DNA from: Kitagawia praeruptora
Taxonomy: Eukaryota; Streptophyta; Magnoliopsida; Apiales; Apiaceae
Assembly: GCA_037693485.1 (NCBI GenBank)
Contig: CM075344.1
Span: 24,016,501 to 24,080,500, forward strand
Direction: 5' to 3'
DNA length: 64,000 nucleotides
Of this stretch, positions 1-12,600 are shown in pieces; position 1 is the stretch's first letter; every line of letters begins with the position of its first letter. The notes under the pieces were generated by a model. It had not been told where the DNA came from and made no database searches. It saw only the letters and a list, made by a program, of their open reading frames with translations. Position numbers and translations under genes: made by a program.

Positions 1-2886
1 TCAAAATTCCTCAAATTTGATTGATTTCGGAGAATGATGATTATCACATAGACCCAAATTTAAATTTATTTTAACTATCTAACCTTCAAATACAAAATTA
101 TGTTCATCTCCATTACTCAAATTATACATGTCTTTCCGTTTCAATGTGGTAATTATAGAACATCTATAAAACTAAATATAATAATTTTATATTTTAAAAT
201 CAAGTTTAACATTGCATTGGAATAATGTATTTTATAATGTTTTATTATAAAAATAACACATTTTCTAACATTACATTGGACATATTCTTAGAAAGATAAT
301 CAACATTAAAGTAGTAGAATATCGAATACCTTGTAGTATATGTTTAAGAAATAAATGAACTCAAAATATATGAAAAGTGTAGCATTGTATATTTCTGTTA
401 ATTTTTGTGTTGTCTTTTAAGTCATAACATCTTAGAAATTACTTAGAATATTTGTGTTACTAGTAGATTAAAATACATTATTGGCTTGCAAAAATTTAGA
501 TAAAGAAAAAAATAAAAAAAATGAATAAACTATTTTGTAATCATACGTAGCTAAGGAATCCATTATCCATTATATATATTATAGGCCAACAAGGTCTTTC
601 AAGGCTATTTAGTAACTTATGTATTTACCCCTCGACTATATTAATATATTAAAAAATGTTGGTAATGAGAATTTAACCCAAGTTCTTTGGGTTAGAAATA
701 AATTATGTTCCCATCTTCAACCACTACACAAAAAAAGAAATTTATGTTAACTTTTTAAAAACCATTTACTACATGCACAAATAACTCACATGTTCTATTT
801 TATTTAATATTACTACCTTACTGAGAATTAAAATGTTTAATTAAATGAATTATCTTATCTATCTATTATGTTTAGTACAAGCATCAAATGAATTATGTTG
901 TTTATGTATTATATTTAATATAGGCTTAAATGATTTTTAACGAGTTATAAAAAATTAAGTGTACACATTATACTAATTTAAAACATGATTTTTGTGATCA
1001 ATTAAATAATTTACATATGAGATACAAATACTGTATTGATTTTTAATTAAATATAAAAAGCATAGTTGGGTTAGGACACGACATTATAAATTAGATAATA
1101 GATGCAATATAATTAATTATGAGATTAAGATGTATATTTATGTTAATGAAAGATAGATATTTAAAAAAAATACTAAATTGTATATATAATACACAAAGTA
1201 TAATAATCGATTAGTTGAATTTAAAAATTAAATTCAAAAAATAACCAGTTACATAGTATTTAAAAGAAAATTAAAATTTAAGGTTAAAAAGGTGAATTTT
1301 TAAAATAAGACTACACATATACATATTTATATTATTATTGTTGGTTACTTATGGAGTTTCAAGGAAGAATTAACTATAAATTATAAATAATAATCATATA
1401 TTTCATATTATCATTCAATTTGTAAGAAAAAAATATAGTCATGTATTTTTTATGAATGCATCATTATCAGTATCAACACTAACAACACATCGCTAACACC
1501 ACTATCACCATCACAGCCATACCACCACCAACACACACAATCGCTACAATCACAAGTGAAATCACTAAAATTTATGCTGCAATCAAATCAACATCAGCCT
1601 CTACATCACTAAAAATCAAAATGATAGTAAAATGACCGAACATTCAACTTAAATCACTAAATTTGAACCCAAATCACTAAAATTTTGAACGCAAATTATC
1701 AAAATTTCCAAAATCTGAAATTCTTAAAGTGTTCGAAGGTGCTGGTGTTGGCGGTAGTAGAGTGGGTTAAAACGACATCAATGGGCTTTATAAACTCAGA
1801 TCTTATGTGAGAGGACGAAAAGTGAGATGAATGAGCGAGCGAAATAATAAGGTGGTTGGAATTCATGACAAACGTGGTTGCAAGTTCTTTCTAGAATGTT
1901 GGTCGATTTGGTGACACGAAAGAATTGTTGAGTGACAATGGTTTATAGATATATATACACAGAATGTACAAGTGGGGAAAAGGTGGTGATAACTTTAGTG
2001 TATTGTCGAAGATGGTGTAAAACAATTGTCGAAAATTGTAGAGAAAGAAGGGTAAAACTAGAGATGTAGATTACATTTGAATGTGCACTACCACTTACAT
2101 CACCAAAATCTAAGCAGGATCAATTAAAATTCAACTTGAATCACCAATGTTTGAACACAGCTTATTCTAAAAATTTTGAACAAATTACCAAAAAAATTTA
2201 AGATATGAAATTTTAATAGTATGCGAAGGTGTTGGTGATGGCATTAATGGTGGTATAGTGAGTGAAAACGACACCAGTGGACATTTTGTAAACTCATTTC
2301 TATTCTGAAAGGATGGGATGAATAAGCTATCGAATTGTGTTGTCGGAATGTGGTTGAAACTCAGTAACAAAAGTGTTCGTAAATTATTGCTAGAGTCATG
2401 ATCAATTTGGTGACACGAACGAATGACTGAGTGAGAATGTTGTACATATGCACACACTATACATTTGAGCATGAGTTTAGTTCTATTTCTCATTATAATA
2501 TAATTTATAATTTGAGCACTTATCTACTAATTCAAGGATAGTTTTTTCAAAGCAGTAATTGTTTTGTCTTTCTAAGTTACATTTTTCAAAATTATTTATA
2601 AAAATCATATGAATTCCGAAGTGTAAGTAAATTTTTACGATCATATGAAATTCTTTAGTAAATTGTTACGATCATATTTGAAATCAATCTTCATATATAA
2701 TATTTAAAAAATGTAACATATTTTTAATATTTGAAAAATCATGTATTTTTGTAATATTTTATTGAAAGCATCACACTTTTTATGTTTTATATTTCAAAAA
2801 TTATGAATCATCTATCTTAATAATCAAAACTATTAAGTTAGACAAATTTAAATGATACCTGTACTTTGCACGGACTATCATGCTAG
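1..2886 (+). mobile_element. Decayed Helitron-like DNA, 3' end at 2886
   Basis: No coding region is visible in this AT-rich stretch. Its right end reads as a degenerate GC hairpin (2858-2873, close to the CCGTGC-type stem common at plant Helitron ends), about ten bases, then CTAG at 2883-2886 followed by T. That is the usual Helitron 3' terminus, with insertion before a T. The body would lie leftward; the 5' end (TC after A) was not identified and may be off-window. A diverged tandem repeat inside fits Helitron bodies. The call rests mainly on the terminus, so it is moderate to weak. Confidence 0.4.
1629..2463. repeat. Two diverged tandem units of about 490 bp
   Basis: The segment near 1629-1970 recurs near 2117-2463 with about 490-500 bp period. 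Shared landmarks are a run of AAATCACTAAA/TTTGAAC words, a GAAGGTG(C/T)TGGTG block (about 1735 and 2223) and TTTGGTGACACGAA (1907-1920 and 2406-2419). Identity is low enough to suggest an old duplication. No open frame is shared. Confidence 0.6.
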
Positions 2887-2921
2887 TTGCATTAAAGAAC
2901 GATGGAGTCTAGGGTCCTCGA

Positions 2922-5900
2922 TATAACGCCCTAGAAAATATCGTATTTATTATTATTATTTAATTATTTAATATTAAATGTGAATTATAGAGTGTGAAAA
3001 AAAAATTCTTTTTAGGTGAAATATATGTGACATCATGTTTACATGTTTATATGATGATGTATGTGTGACGTGCTAGTCCGTGTATTTTATTTGAAATTTT
3101 GTGATTAAAAATCTATTTAAATTGTGCATTATTGATCTTTGAAATTTTTACAAAATCATAGGAGTATCTAAAAATCCCGAAATCTTTTGCAATATCATAT
3201 TTGTATATTTATTTAGTTTTAAAAATTATTGGGTGAATTATTTTGAGTGCTAAGTATTTTAGAATGATTTTATGAATTATATTGCGTTTAAAAGATTAAA
3301 ACTTGTAAAATCCATATTTACTTCGTTTTTGATCCTAAAAATATTTTAAAAATATGTGGGTGCTTGTAATTTCATATTCTTTTTCATTTTAAAATTTTAA
3401 AGTTTAATCTTTACCAAATTTTCCATTTAATCGATTTTTAAAAGCATTTATAATTGATTTTCAGCATATATTGTTAAAATGACCAAAGTGCCTTTGTTTT
3501 GCAATCCCTAAATTAACAAGTTCATCCCCATTTCTCTGGAATTCTCTTGACACTTCATTTCACTCTCTCGGTCTTCTCTCAACCCTTCCTGATTATCTAT
3601 CGATTTTCTCCCTCCATTCAATCTCTCAAACTCTCCTATCATCTCTCTCGCTATTTCTCTCCTCAATATCTCTCCCTCCCTCACGAATTGCTTCTCCCCT
3701 CTCTATAACCAGTCTTGCTATGTGTATGTATAAATCGAGTTCTATGTGTGTGTTCCGCTGCTGTGTGCGTGAGTTTGTATATATGAGCGTGTATGTATTA
3801 CTGTGTGTATGTGGGTTCGAAGTTGGAGCTGAGTGAGGTGGTTTTTCCTCCTCCCCTGTTTCTTTTTTTTTTTGTGTGCTTGATACAACTGGGGTTCGAT
3901 TTGCTGGGTTGTTTGACGTTGGGTTTGTAGGATGTGCCCGGGTCTTATTGTTGTGTGGTCGAGTAGATTGGAGATGGTTGTGTAGTTGGTGTTCGTGTGT
4001 GATGCAGTGTGTGTATAAGACTGAGTTTGTAGGTGCTGAATCGTGGGTATGTGATGAAGACGTAAGGGGTTCAGTTAAGCTGTTGTAGTGATGCTTTCTG
4101 CAGCGTATTTGTGTCAAACCTGTAGTCGCGTGTTTGTGGTTGAACTGGTAAGCAGCAGGGCTGGTGTACATTGTTTATTACGAATCGAAAATCTTTCACC
4201 TCTGTTAATCTGCTGGGTGTGTGCGTGAATTGTTACAGTTGTGTAGCTAAGTGTGTTAAGGTGAGGAAATGAATGAATTATGGGGGTGTGTTGTTGGTTG
4301 TTGGGGGTCGTATAAGGATCAGGAGGGGAGATGCCGAGACAGGGGTGAGACAGGGGTGTAGATTGAATGAGATGGAGTTAAGAGTAGAAAAATAAGGCGA
4401 AGGGAACTTATGCGTGTGATTGGTCAGGTGCGTGTGTTCGTGGGAATATGGGTGCTGCAAGCATTTATATGAGGTATGGGGTATTCTGGAAATGTGAAGA
4501 TTAGAGGAGGCAAGAGTGTCGAATGGGGAGGAGTATGTATGGTAATGGTAATGCCTATGGTTGTAATTAGTGTATTTACCAACTACTTGTATGTTTTAAC
4601 TGTGTAACTAAGGGCCTGGCTTTGTTAAATTATTAAGCAGGTTAAATTGTAGTAATAATAACTGTAAGTTATAAAGTATAAGCTGGGATTAGTAATTGAT
4701 ATTGGAATGGTTTCTGGTGATTGTGAATGATACGAGTATTTATGTATTAAGTTTATAGATTGTCAGATATGTGCAAATGAAGTACATTAGTATGGGTTGG
4801 CATGATTATAAATGGTATTGAGTTAACTGTAAGGCAAAGGCTGTTTTGAATTCTGAATTGGATGATTTCATTTTGATTGGTTAGACGATATTATAAAGGA
4901 GGTGCTATCAAAATTTTGCTAGAATAGTTTGGTAATTTGCATAGTGATTCGATAGGAACTATTTGTAAATCGATATGAAATATGGATTAAATGGTATACG
5001 TGTAAGTTAATAAGACGTGTTAAGTGCTTATGTGATTTTGTGATTATACGTTATTATTTGAGCTATATATGATAAATTGTAAAGCGTATAGGATACGATG
5101 GGGGTAGAATAGAATTAGACGGGTAAGATTATAAACGTACTGAAGTAGTAATTTACTTGTATATAGGTACGCTTAGGAGGCCAGATAAGAGCCAGCACAT
5201 GTGTAGATGGAATGGAGAGGAAGGAGATAATTATCAGGACTGACAAGTGATAAAGGAAAATGGATGTGTGATAAAAGAAAGGTCAAGTAGAGACGGATGT
5301 AAAGTGATATGGAGTTCAAGTATTATAAATGGAAACCCTGTGTATTGAGGCAAGTATACTAACCCTCACTTATCGTTCAAGTGATGTGAATCATCTTGTG
5401 TTAATTATATATATTCTTTCGAATCCTTTCTTGCAATCATCTATACTTTTCATATTATTCAGAATGGTGCAAACTTGTTCTGTTAATTGTAAGGTTGTCT
5501 TCCAAATCGTTTTGCTAGTATTTGTACCCCTTGATTTGGTTTAAGTGACACTCCCTTCAATTAATAAGTAATTAATTATTCTCAGATTATTTTCAATTGT
5601 TATTCTCTCCACCTATTGTTTAGTGTTGATTCTTTTGATTATTTTTTTTGCTATGAATTGTTATTAATTAATTCGAGGTTTAAATTGTCGTTGGAGCATG
5701 TGTTGCTCAATGATGGTTAAAACCGAGAATGACGTGAGATCTTCTTATTTACTCAACTCATTATTGTCAGGCCGGTTTTGGCAGCTAACGCATGTAAATG
5801 CTTAGTCGACAAGAGTGAGACTTGAGTAATTGAGAATTTCTTAAATCTTCTCTTGAATTCAGATTTCCTCTATTCCATGAATATTCTATAAATGTTTGCT

Positions 5901-7348
5901 TCATTTTTAGAGATTTATCAACTGCTTGTTCCTTAATTGAATTATTGATGCCTTGTCGATTTATTGATTCATAATTCTATCTGGCTAAACTATACCATGC
6001 TTAGTTTAATCTTATTGCTTTGACGTTTATGAACCCTTATATCACCTGCTACCTGAATCTTAATTTTATTGCTGTGTTGTTCATGATTCTTCATATTAAT
6101 TGCTTCCTTGACCCTCCATCATTTATCAATGCTCATAAAAGAAAAAAATGGTTTATTAATTAAAAATGATTTTAAATTTTCCTTATACTGGGCTGGTCTT
6201 TTGCCAGTGAGTTTAAGGACTTAAAAGTGAAATGTTTTAAAGTTTTTAAAGGTTTTATAGATTGGAGACGCGTAAGAGGCTAGGGGTGGTTCCCTTAGTC
6301 CAGCACTTTTTGTTTAGCGTAAGAGGCTAGGGGTGGTTCCCCTAGTCCAGCATTAAAGGCCAATGTGTTGCCTAATTGGGAACCCAATTTCAAAGGAAGG
6401 AGGATTTTACGTGGCTGATCACCCGTATTGTCCGATGTTAAAGGAAAAACTCCAATCAATTTAGTTTTTAAAAAGGTTTTATGAAAAGTATGTTTCAAAG
6501 ATGAAAGGGTTTTAAAGAAATGAATGTTTTGATGAGATGTTTATGTTTCAAGGTAAATGGTCATTAGTTTCGAAATTGTGGATATTTGAGTCAGTTGTTT
6601 CCTATCTTGATCAAAATTGAGAACTCAGTAAAACAATGAGATTAAGGATGAATAGAGGTTTTCCTAGTTATTCCCTTCTCGAGTAACATTGTACGTGAAA
6701 GGGGAGTAAGAATGATTGGGGGATTTCTTGATATTCTTTTTCTCAAAGTTTTATCTGAGAAAGTATGATTGAAAGAAATGAACGTTTAATTCTATGATGG
6801 AAATCGAATTATTTTTCCTTGAGATAAGTTGGTCATTGATATTGATCATCAATGAATCATTGAAATATTGTTGTTTCACTATACTATATACTTGCTGAGC
6901 GTTTTTGGCTCACTCTTGTTTTATTTTTTTTCCTAACCTCTCAGTTAGGATTAAAGAAGGATGTCTACAGCGTGCAAATCATACGAGAGCTATGAGGCAT
7001 TATATTCAGGGTAGAATTCGACGCCAGAGCGGGTAAGCACGGATTGAGATTAAGTTACAGATTAGATGGTATAGTAAATTTTATTCAAAGTAGTGATAGA
7101 AGTTGTAATAATTTGCATAATTTAGATTCTTGTTTCATACCATAACCTGGAATCGATCCTCGGTGAAGAATCGTTGGTGTATTAAGGTTTATTGTATTTT
7201 TCAAATTGGAATTTGGTTTGGGTTGAATTACAGGTGGATAGTCCGATTTACGAATACTTCATGCCGAAATTTTCTAAAATTCCCTTGTATCCAAGTCTAT
7301 TTTATTATAAAAAGTATATTTTCAGTATTGGGAAGGCGGGGCATTACA
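2922..7348 (+). repeat. 5' LTR of the non-autonomous Ty3-type element
   Basis: This 4427-bp LTR matches 9603-14013 along its full length. Around 3540-3715 it has a CT-rich stretch followed by a TG/GT-rich stretch, resembling a transcription start and leader region; this is inference. Open frames here are antisense reads of these low-complexity stretches and are not genes. Differences from the other copy include homopolymer length, a short GAGACAGGGGT duplication near 4340 present only here, and scattered transitions. Confidence 0.93.
6271..6352. repeat. Twin 35-bp repeats, each a small hairpin, inside the LTR
   Basis: A 35-bp unit occurs at 6271-6305 and 6318-6352, 47 bp apart. In the second unit CTAGGGG (6327-6333) and CCCCTAG (6339-6345) form a perfect 7-bp stem with a 5-base loop; the first unit has one substitution in the right arm. 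The same pair is in the 3' LTR at 12936-12970 and 12983-13017. Role unknown; an RNA structure in the long LTR transcript is possible. Confidence 0.7.
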
Positions 7349-7351
7349 GGT

Positions 7352-7369
7352 TGGTATCAGAGCAACAGG
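7352..7369 (+). promoter_or_regulatory. Primer binding site, initiator tRNA-Met
   Basis: TGGTATCAGAGC begins 3 bp after the 5' LTR and is complementary to the 3' end of plant initiator tRNA-Met. The match resumes with CAGG after two extra bases. This fixes the + orientation of the element. Confidence 0.9.
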
Positions 7370-9589
7370 TTATGGTCACTGAAACAAGTTAGGATGATTA
7401 GGTATACGTATTTAGGTTAGACATTAGATAGAACGATTTAGGATAAAGTACGCTTTAGGATATTAGGACGACTGTTGCGATGTTAATTGGTATTTCGACA
7501 TATCGCTCGAGCAGAAGTTCGATTCATTCGAAGACTCAATTTAGGACGAGGCTGGTAATTCGGAACAACATATGCTAAATAGACGACCAGAGCTATCAGC
7601 TTGGAAGACGCTACGAGTAGACCTTCGTGTACCTTCAAGAGTTTCTTTTGCGACTTTAGTTACCCCGCGAGCAATATAGAAAGTGCGAAAGGATTGTAAA
7701 CAAGATGTGAAATGCGATTACTGGCATGGGTTGGAGGAATGGCGTGGTTATTTATTACTAGCCGTTGATTTCATTTAATTTATTAATTAAGGAGATTTAA
7801 CCTTTCATTCTGTTTCTTTTTATTTTGATAATATCCCCCTCATCTTGATAATCAACTATACTTCAATTGATGATGAATTTTTCAGATTCATTTAAACGCA
7901 TCCCTATTTTTCAGAGATACCTTTATTTTCCAGGGGATCACTTGATTCAACATGATGCATGTAAATTAATGAGATCCTTGAAATTTTCTAATTTCCTCGA
8001 ATATTTGCTATTCCTTATTAGACATTGTATATATATAAAAACTTTCGAAACTTTTGAATTCTTTTCTTTTCTCTCTGAATACTTGACCTTATTTAGTCTG
8101 ACTGGGATGAACAACCCTATGTATATAGGGGATTCAGGGACATCTTATCTATGTGATAAAAGTCTGGTGGGATGCCACTGATTGTGTTTGTCATGAAAGT
8201 ACAGAAGGCTGGCCCCCTTCTTGTGCTATGGTGGTTGACCTAAGTGACAAATGCAAACTGAAATTAGTTCAATGATCAAATTGATCTCTCAGTTAAATTC
8301 TTTTATAAAATTTTTATCAAACAAAACTCATCTTGTACTCATACATGTTGATATCTGTCTATTCTATTGATTCCTTTTGTTATGAACCCTTATGAATTCT
8401 AAACTTACCAGTGACGGAAAACAGTAAAGATGGAAACGATAACATTCCAAGTGGTCCGAGTTATAAATACGTCGACGAAGAATTGGTTTGTCAGGTTTGA
8501 GAATTTATGCTAAAAGAAGGATTTAATATCAAGTTAGATTTCTCATTGGGTTGATAACACACGTAAAAGATTCGATATTACAGAGAACTTAATATGAATA
8601 AGGAGCTGATAACCAGGAACGCGCGATAAGATAGTCACCGAAAAAAAATATAAATTAGCAGCGACGATAAGACCTCCATTATCAGAAGGAAGTAATTCAA
8701 GAGGAAGGATACTGGAGTTTTACTACCCTAAATATGGAAAACTAGGAGAGTAAGCGGAATGAATGGTGTGGTAGTGAACTATAGAGTTAGAAGCCAGAAG
8801 TGGTACGCTATAAGCACGGGAAGATAAGTCATTTTGTCAAGGATTGCATCATGTCAGTTCCAACGAATAATACGAAAAGAACAGCGGGACCCTCTCCTAT
8901 TAATCGCTTAAGAGCTTGAGGAATCGAAAAGGCTACGAAGGACGTTATTAAGCGTGAATATGATTACAGTTAGGAAAAATAAGGTGTGATTTTAGGATCG
9001 AATCGATTGACCGATTACGAGGTGCAAGAAAGGTATAACGACAAGAAAGCGACGTTATGATTTCCAAGGAATGTAGAAGTTGTGTTTCAAGACCAAGGAC
9101 AGACAATGGAGTTTTAACGATCACGCAGACCAAGAGATTATCATGACAAGAATCTAAAGTTTATCTACGCACATGGGAAGGAGACAACTAAATTAGAGCA
9201 GATTTCTTCGCTTATGTGTTTATTGCGAGTCAAGACGTACATGTTTTGTTTTAGTATTGTATATGAATGAATTGTTTATGGATGATTGAAATCGTAATTG
9301 AGGTACTTTCATACAGGGCATAGTCTATTATACGAATAGGTCATGTCCAATTTTCGGTAGAAAAGGATCGTCACGTACGAGTCATAAGTGCCTAGAAGTA
9401 ACGATACTTATAAACCAAAGGTTTAAGATTATCTTGGAATGTGAAGCCTTATAGAATGGGCCTATCGATGTATGAGTTGAATTAAAGGAATGCTAGTGTG
9501 GAAGAAATGACATGGAATTGAAGGAGAAATGGTTGAGTAATACCGTCATTATGTTTTCTTAAGATTGATTCTGAGGACAGAATCCTATT
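7370..9589 (+). other. Non-coding interior of the Ty3-type element
   Basis: This stretch sits between the primer site and the polypurine tract. No frame is open for a useful length and no protease, reverse transcriptase or integrase motif could be read. The last bases before the polypurine tract resemble the usual 3' end of Tekay pol (GAGGACAGAATCCT), suggesting an internally deleted chromovirus. A broken CCHC motif is listed separately. Confidence 0.6.
8806..8847 (+). pseudogene. Decayed gag zinc-knuckle remnant
   Basis: The frame starting at 8806 reads R-Y-K-H-G-K-I-S-H-F-V-K-D-C. It lines up with a retroviral CCHC knuckle C-x2-C-x4-H-x4-C in which the first two cysteines have become Arg (CGC) and His (CAC), while the spacing, His and last Cys remain. 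Frames on both sides are closed. It identifies the interior as derived from a Ty3/gypsy gag and shows that the protein cannot be functional. Confidence 0.65.
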
Positions 9590-9602
9590 AAGGGGGGAAG
9601 GA
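9590..9602 (+). promoter_or_regulatory. Polypurine tract of the Ty3-type element
   Basis: An uninterrupted purine run, AAGGGGGGAAGGA, ends exactly at the first base of the 3' LTR. It is the expected plus-strand primer site. Confidence 0.9.
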
Positions 9603-12600
9603 TATAACGCCCTAGAAAATATCGTATTTATTATTATTATTTAATTATTTAATATTAAATGTGAATTATAGAGTGTGAAAAAAAAAAATTCTTTTTAGGT
9701 GAAATATATTTGACATCATGTTTACATGTTTATATGATGATGTATGTGTGACGTGCTAGTCCGTGTATTTTATTTGAAATTTTGTGATTAAAAATCTATT
9801 TAAATTGTGCATTATTGATCTTTGAAATTTTTATAAAATCATAGGAGTATCTAAAAATCCCGAAATCTTTTGCAATATCATATTTGTATATTTATTTAGT
9901 TTTAAAAATTATTGGGTGAATTATTTTGAGTGCTAAGTATTTTAGAATGATTTTATGAATTATATTGCGTTTAAAAGATTAAAACTTGTAAAATCCATAT
10001 TTACTTCGTTTTTGATCCTAAAAATATTTTAAAAATATGTGGGTGCTTGTAATTTCATATTCTTTTTCATTTTAAAATTTTAAAGTTTAATCTTTACCAA
10101 ATTTTCCATTTAATCGATTTTTAAAAGCATTTATAATTGATTTTCAACATTGTTAAAATGACCAAAGTGCCTTTGTTTTGCAATCCCTAAATTAACAAGT
10201 TCATCCCCATTTCTCTGGAATTCTCTCGACACTTCATTTCACTCTCTCGGTCTTCTCTCAACCCTTCCTGATTATCTATCGATTTTCTCCCTCCATTCAA
10301 TCTCTCAAACTCTCCTATCATCTCTCTCGCTATTTCTCTCCTCAATATCTCTCCCTCCCTCACGAATTGCTTCTCCCCTCTCTATAACCAGTCTTGCTGC
10401 GTGTATGTATAAATCGAGTTCTATGTGTGTGTTCCGCTGCTGTGTGCGTGAGTTTGTATATATGAGCGTGTATGTATTACTGTGTGTATGTGGGTTCGAA
10501 GTTGGAGCTGAGTGAGGTGGTTTTTCCTCCTCCCCTGTTTCTTTTTTTTGTTTGCTTGATACAACTGGGGTTCGATTTGCTGGGTTGTTTGACGTTGGGT
10601 TTGTAGGATGTGCCCGGGTCTTATTGTTGTGTGGTCGAGTAGATTGGAGATGGTTGTGTAGTTGGTGTTCGTGTGTGATGCAGTGTGTGTATAAGACTGA
10701 GTTTGTAGGTGCTGAATCGTGGGTATGTGATGAAGACGTAAGGGGTTCAGTTAAGCTGTTGTAGTGATGCTTTCTGCAGCGTATTTGTGTCAAACCTGTA
10801 GTCGCGTGTTTGTGGTTGAACTGGTAAGCAGCAGGGCTGGTGTACATTGTTTGTTGCGAATCGAAAATCTTTCACCTCTGTTAATCTGCTGGGTGTGTGC
10901 GTGAATTGTTACAGTTGTGCAGCTAAGTGTGTTAAGGTGAGGAAATGAATGAATTATGGGGGTGTGTTGTTGGTTGTTGGGGGTCGTATGAGGATCAGGA
11001 GGGGAGATGCCGAGACAGGGGTGTAGATTGAATGAGATGGAGTTAAGAGTAGAAAAATAAGGCGAAGGGAACTTATGCGTGTGATTGGTCAGGTGCGTGT
11101 GTTCGTGGGAATATGGGTGCTGCAAGCATTTATATGAGGTATGGGGTATTCTGGAAATGTGAAGATTAGAGGAGGCAAGAGTGTCGAATGGGGAGGAGTA
11201 TGTATGGTAATGGTAATGCCTATGGTTGTAATTAGTGTATTTACCAACTACTTGTATGTTTTAACTGTGTAACTAAGGGCCTGGCTTTGTTAAATTATTA
11301 AGCAGGTTAAATTGTAGTAATAATAACTGTAAGTTATAAAGTATAAGCTGGGATTAGTAATTGATATTGGAATGGTTTCTGGTGATTGTGAATGATACGA
11401 GTATTTATGTATTAAGTTTATAGATTGTCAGATATGTGCAAATGAAGTACATTAGTATGGGTTGGCATGATTATAAATGGTATTGAGTTAACTGTAAGGC
11501 AAAGGCTGTTTTGAATTCTGAATTGGATGATTTCATTTTGATTGGTTAGACGATATTATAAAGGAGGTGCTATCAAAATTTTGCTAGAATAGTTTGGTAA
11601 TTTGCATAGTGATTCGATAGGAACTATTTGTAAATCGATATGAAATATGGATTAAATGGTATACGTGTAAGTTAATAAGACGTGTTAAGTGCTTATGTGA
11701 TTTTGTGATTATACGTTATTATTTGAGCTATATATGATAAATTGTAAAGCGTATAGGATACGATGGGGGTAGAATAGAATTAGACGGGTAAGATTATAAA
11801 CGTACTGAAGTAGTAATTTACTTGTATATAGGTACGCTTAGGAGGCTAGATAAGAGCCAGCACATGTGTAGATGGAATGGAGAGGAAGGAGATAATTATC
11901 AGGACTGACAAGTGATAAAGGAAAATGGATGTGTGGTAAAAGAAAGGTCAAGTAGAGACGGATGTAAAGTGATATGGAGTTCAAGTATTATAAATGGAAA
12001 CCCTGTGTATTGAGGCAAGTATACTAACCCTCACTTATCGTTCAAGTGATGTGAATCATCTTGTGTTAATTATATATATTCTTTCGAATCCTTTCTTGCA
12101 ATCATCTATACTTTTCATATTATTCAGAATGGTGCAAACTTGTTCTGTTAATTGTAAGGTTGTCTTCCAAATCGTTTTGCTAGTATTTGTACCCCTTGAT
12201 TTGGTTTAAGTGACACTCCCTTCAATTAATAAGTAATTAATTATTCTCAGATTATTTTCAATTGTTATTCTCTCCACCTATTGTTTAGTGTTGATTCTTT
12301 TGATTATTTTTTTTGCTATGAATTGTTATTAATTAATTCGAGGTTTAAATTGTCGTTGGAGCATGTGTTGCTCAATGATGGTTAAAACCGAGAATGACGT
12401 GAGATCTTCTTATTTACTCAACTCATTATTGTCAGGCCGGTTTTGGCAGCTAACGCATGTAAATGCTTAGTCGACAAGAGTGAGACTTGAGTAATTGAGA
12501 ATTTCTTAAATCTCCTCTTGAATTCAGATTTCCTCTATTCCATGAATATTCTATAAATGTTTGCTTCATTTTTAGAGATTTATCAACTGCTTGTTCCTTA

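Noticed and set aside
3626..4171. 181-aa minus-strand ORF, repeated at 10305-10847
   Set aside because: It is an antisense read of CT-rich and TG-rich LTR sequence with His/Thr/Ser-rich low-complexity composition. It is duplicated only because the LTR is duplicated, and indels between the copies do not respect a frame.
6271..6352. Possible CRISPR-like repeat pair
   Set aside because: Only two units 47 bp apart, inside a plant LTR, and the 12-bp gap is far too short to be a spacer.
7352..7369. tRNA-Met-like sequence
   Set aside because: Only the primer-binding complement is present (also at 40899, 31111 and 32724); there is no cloverleaf.
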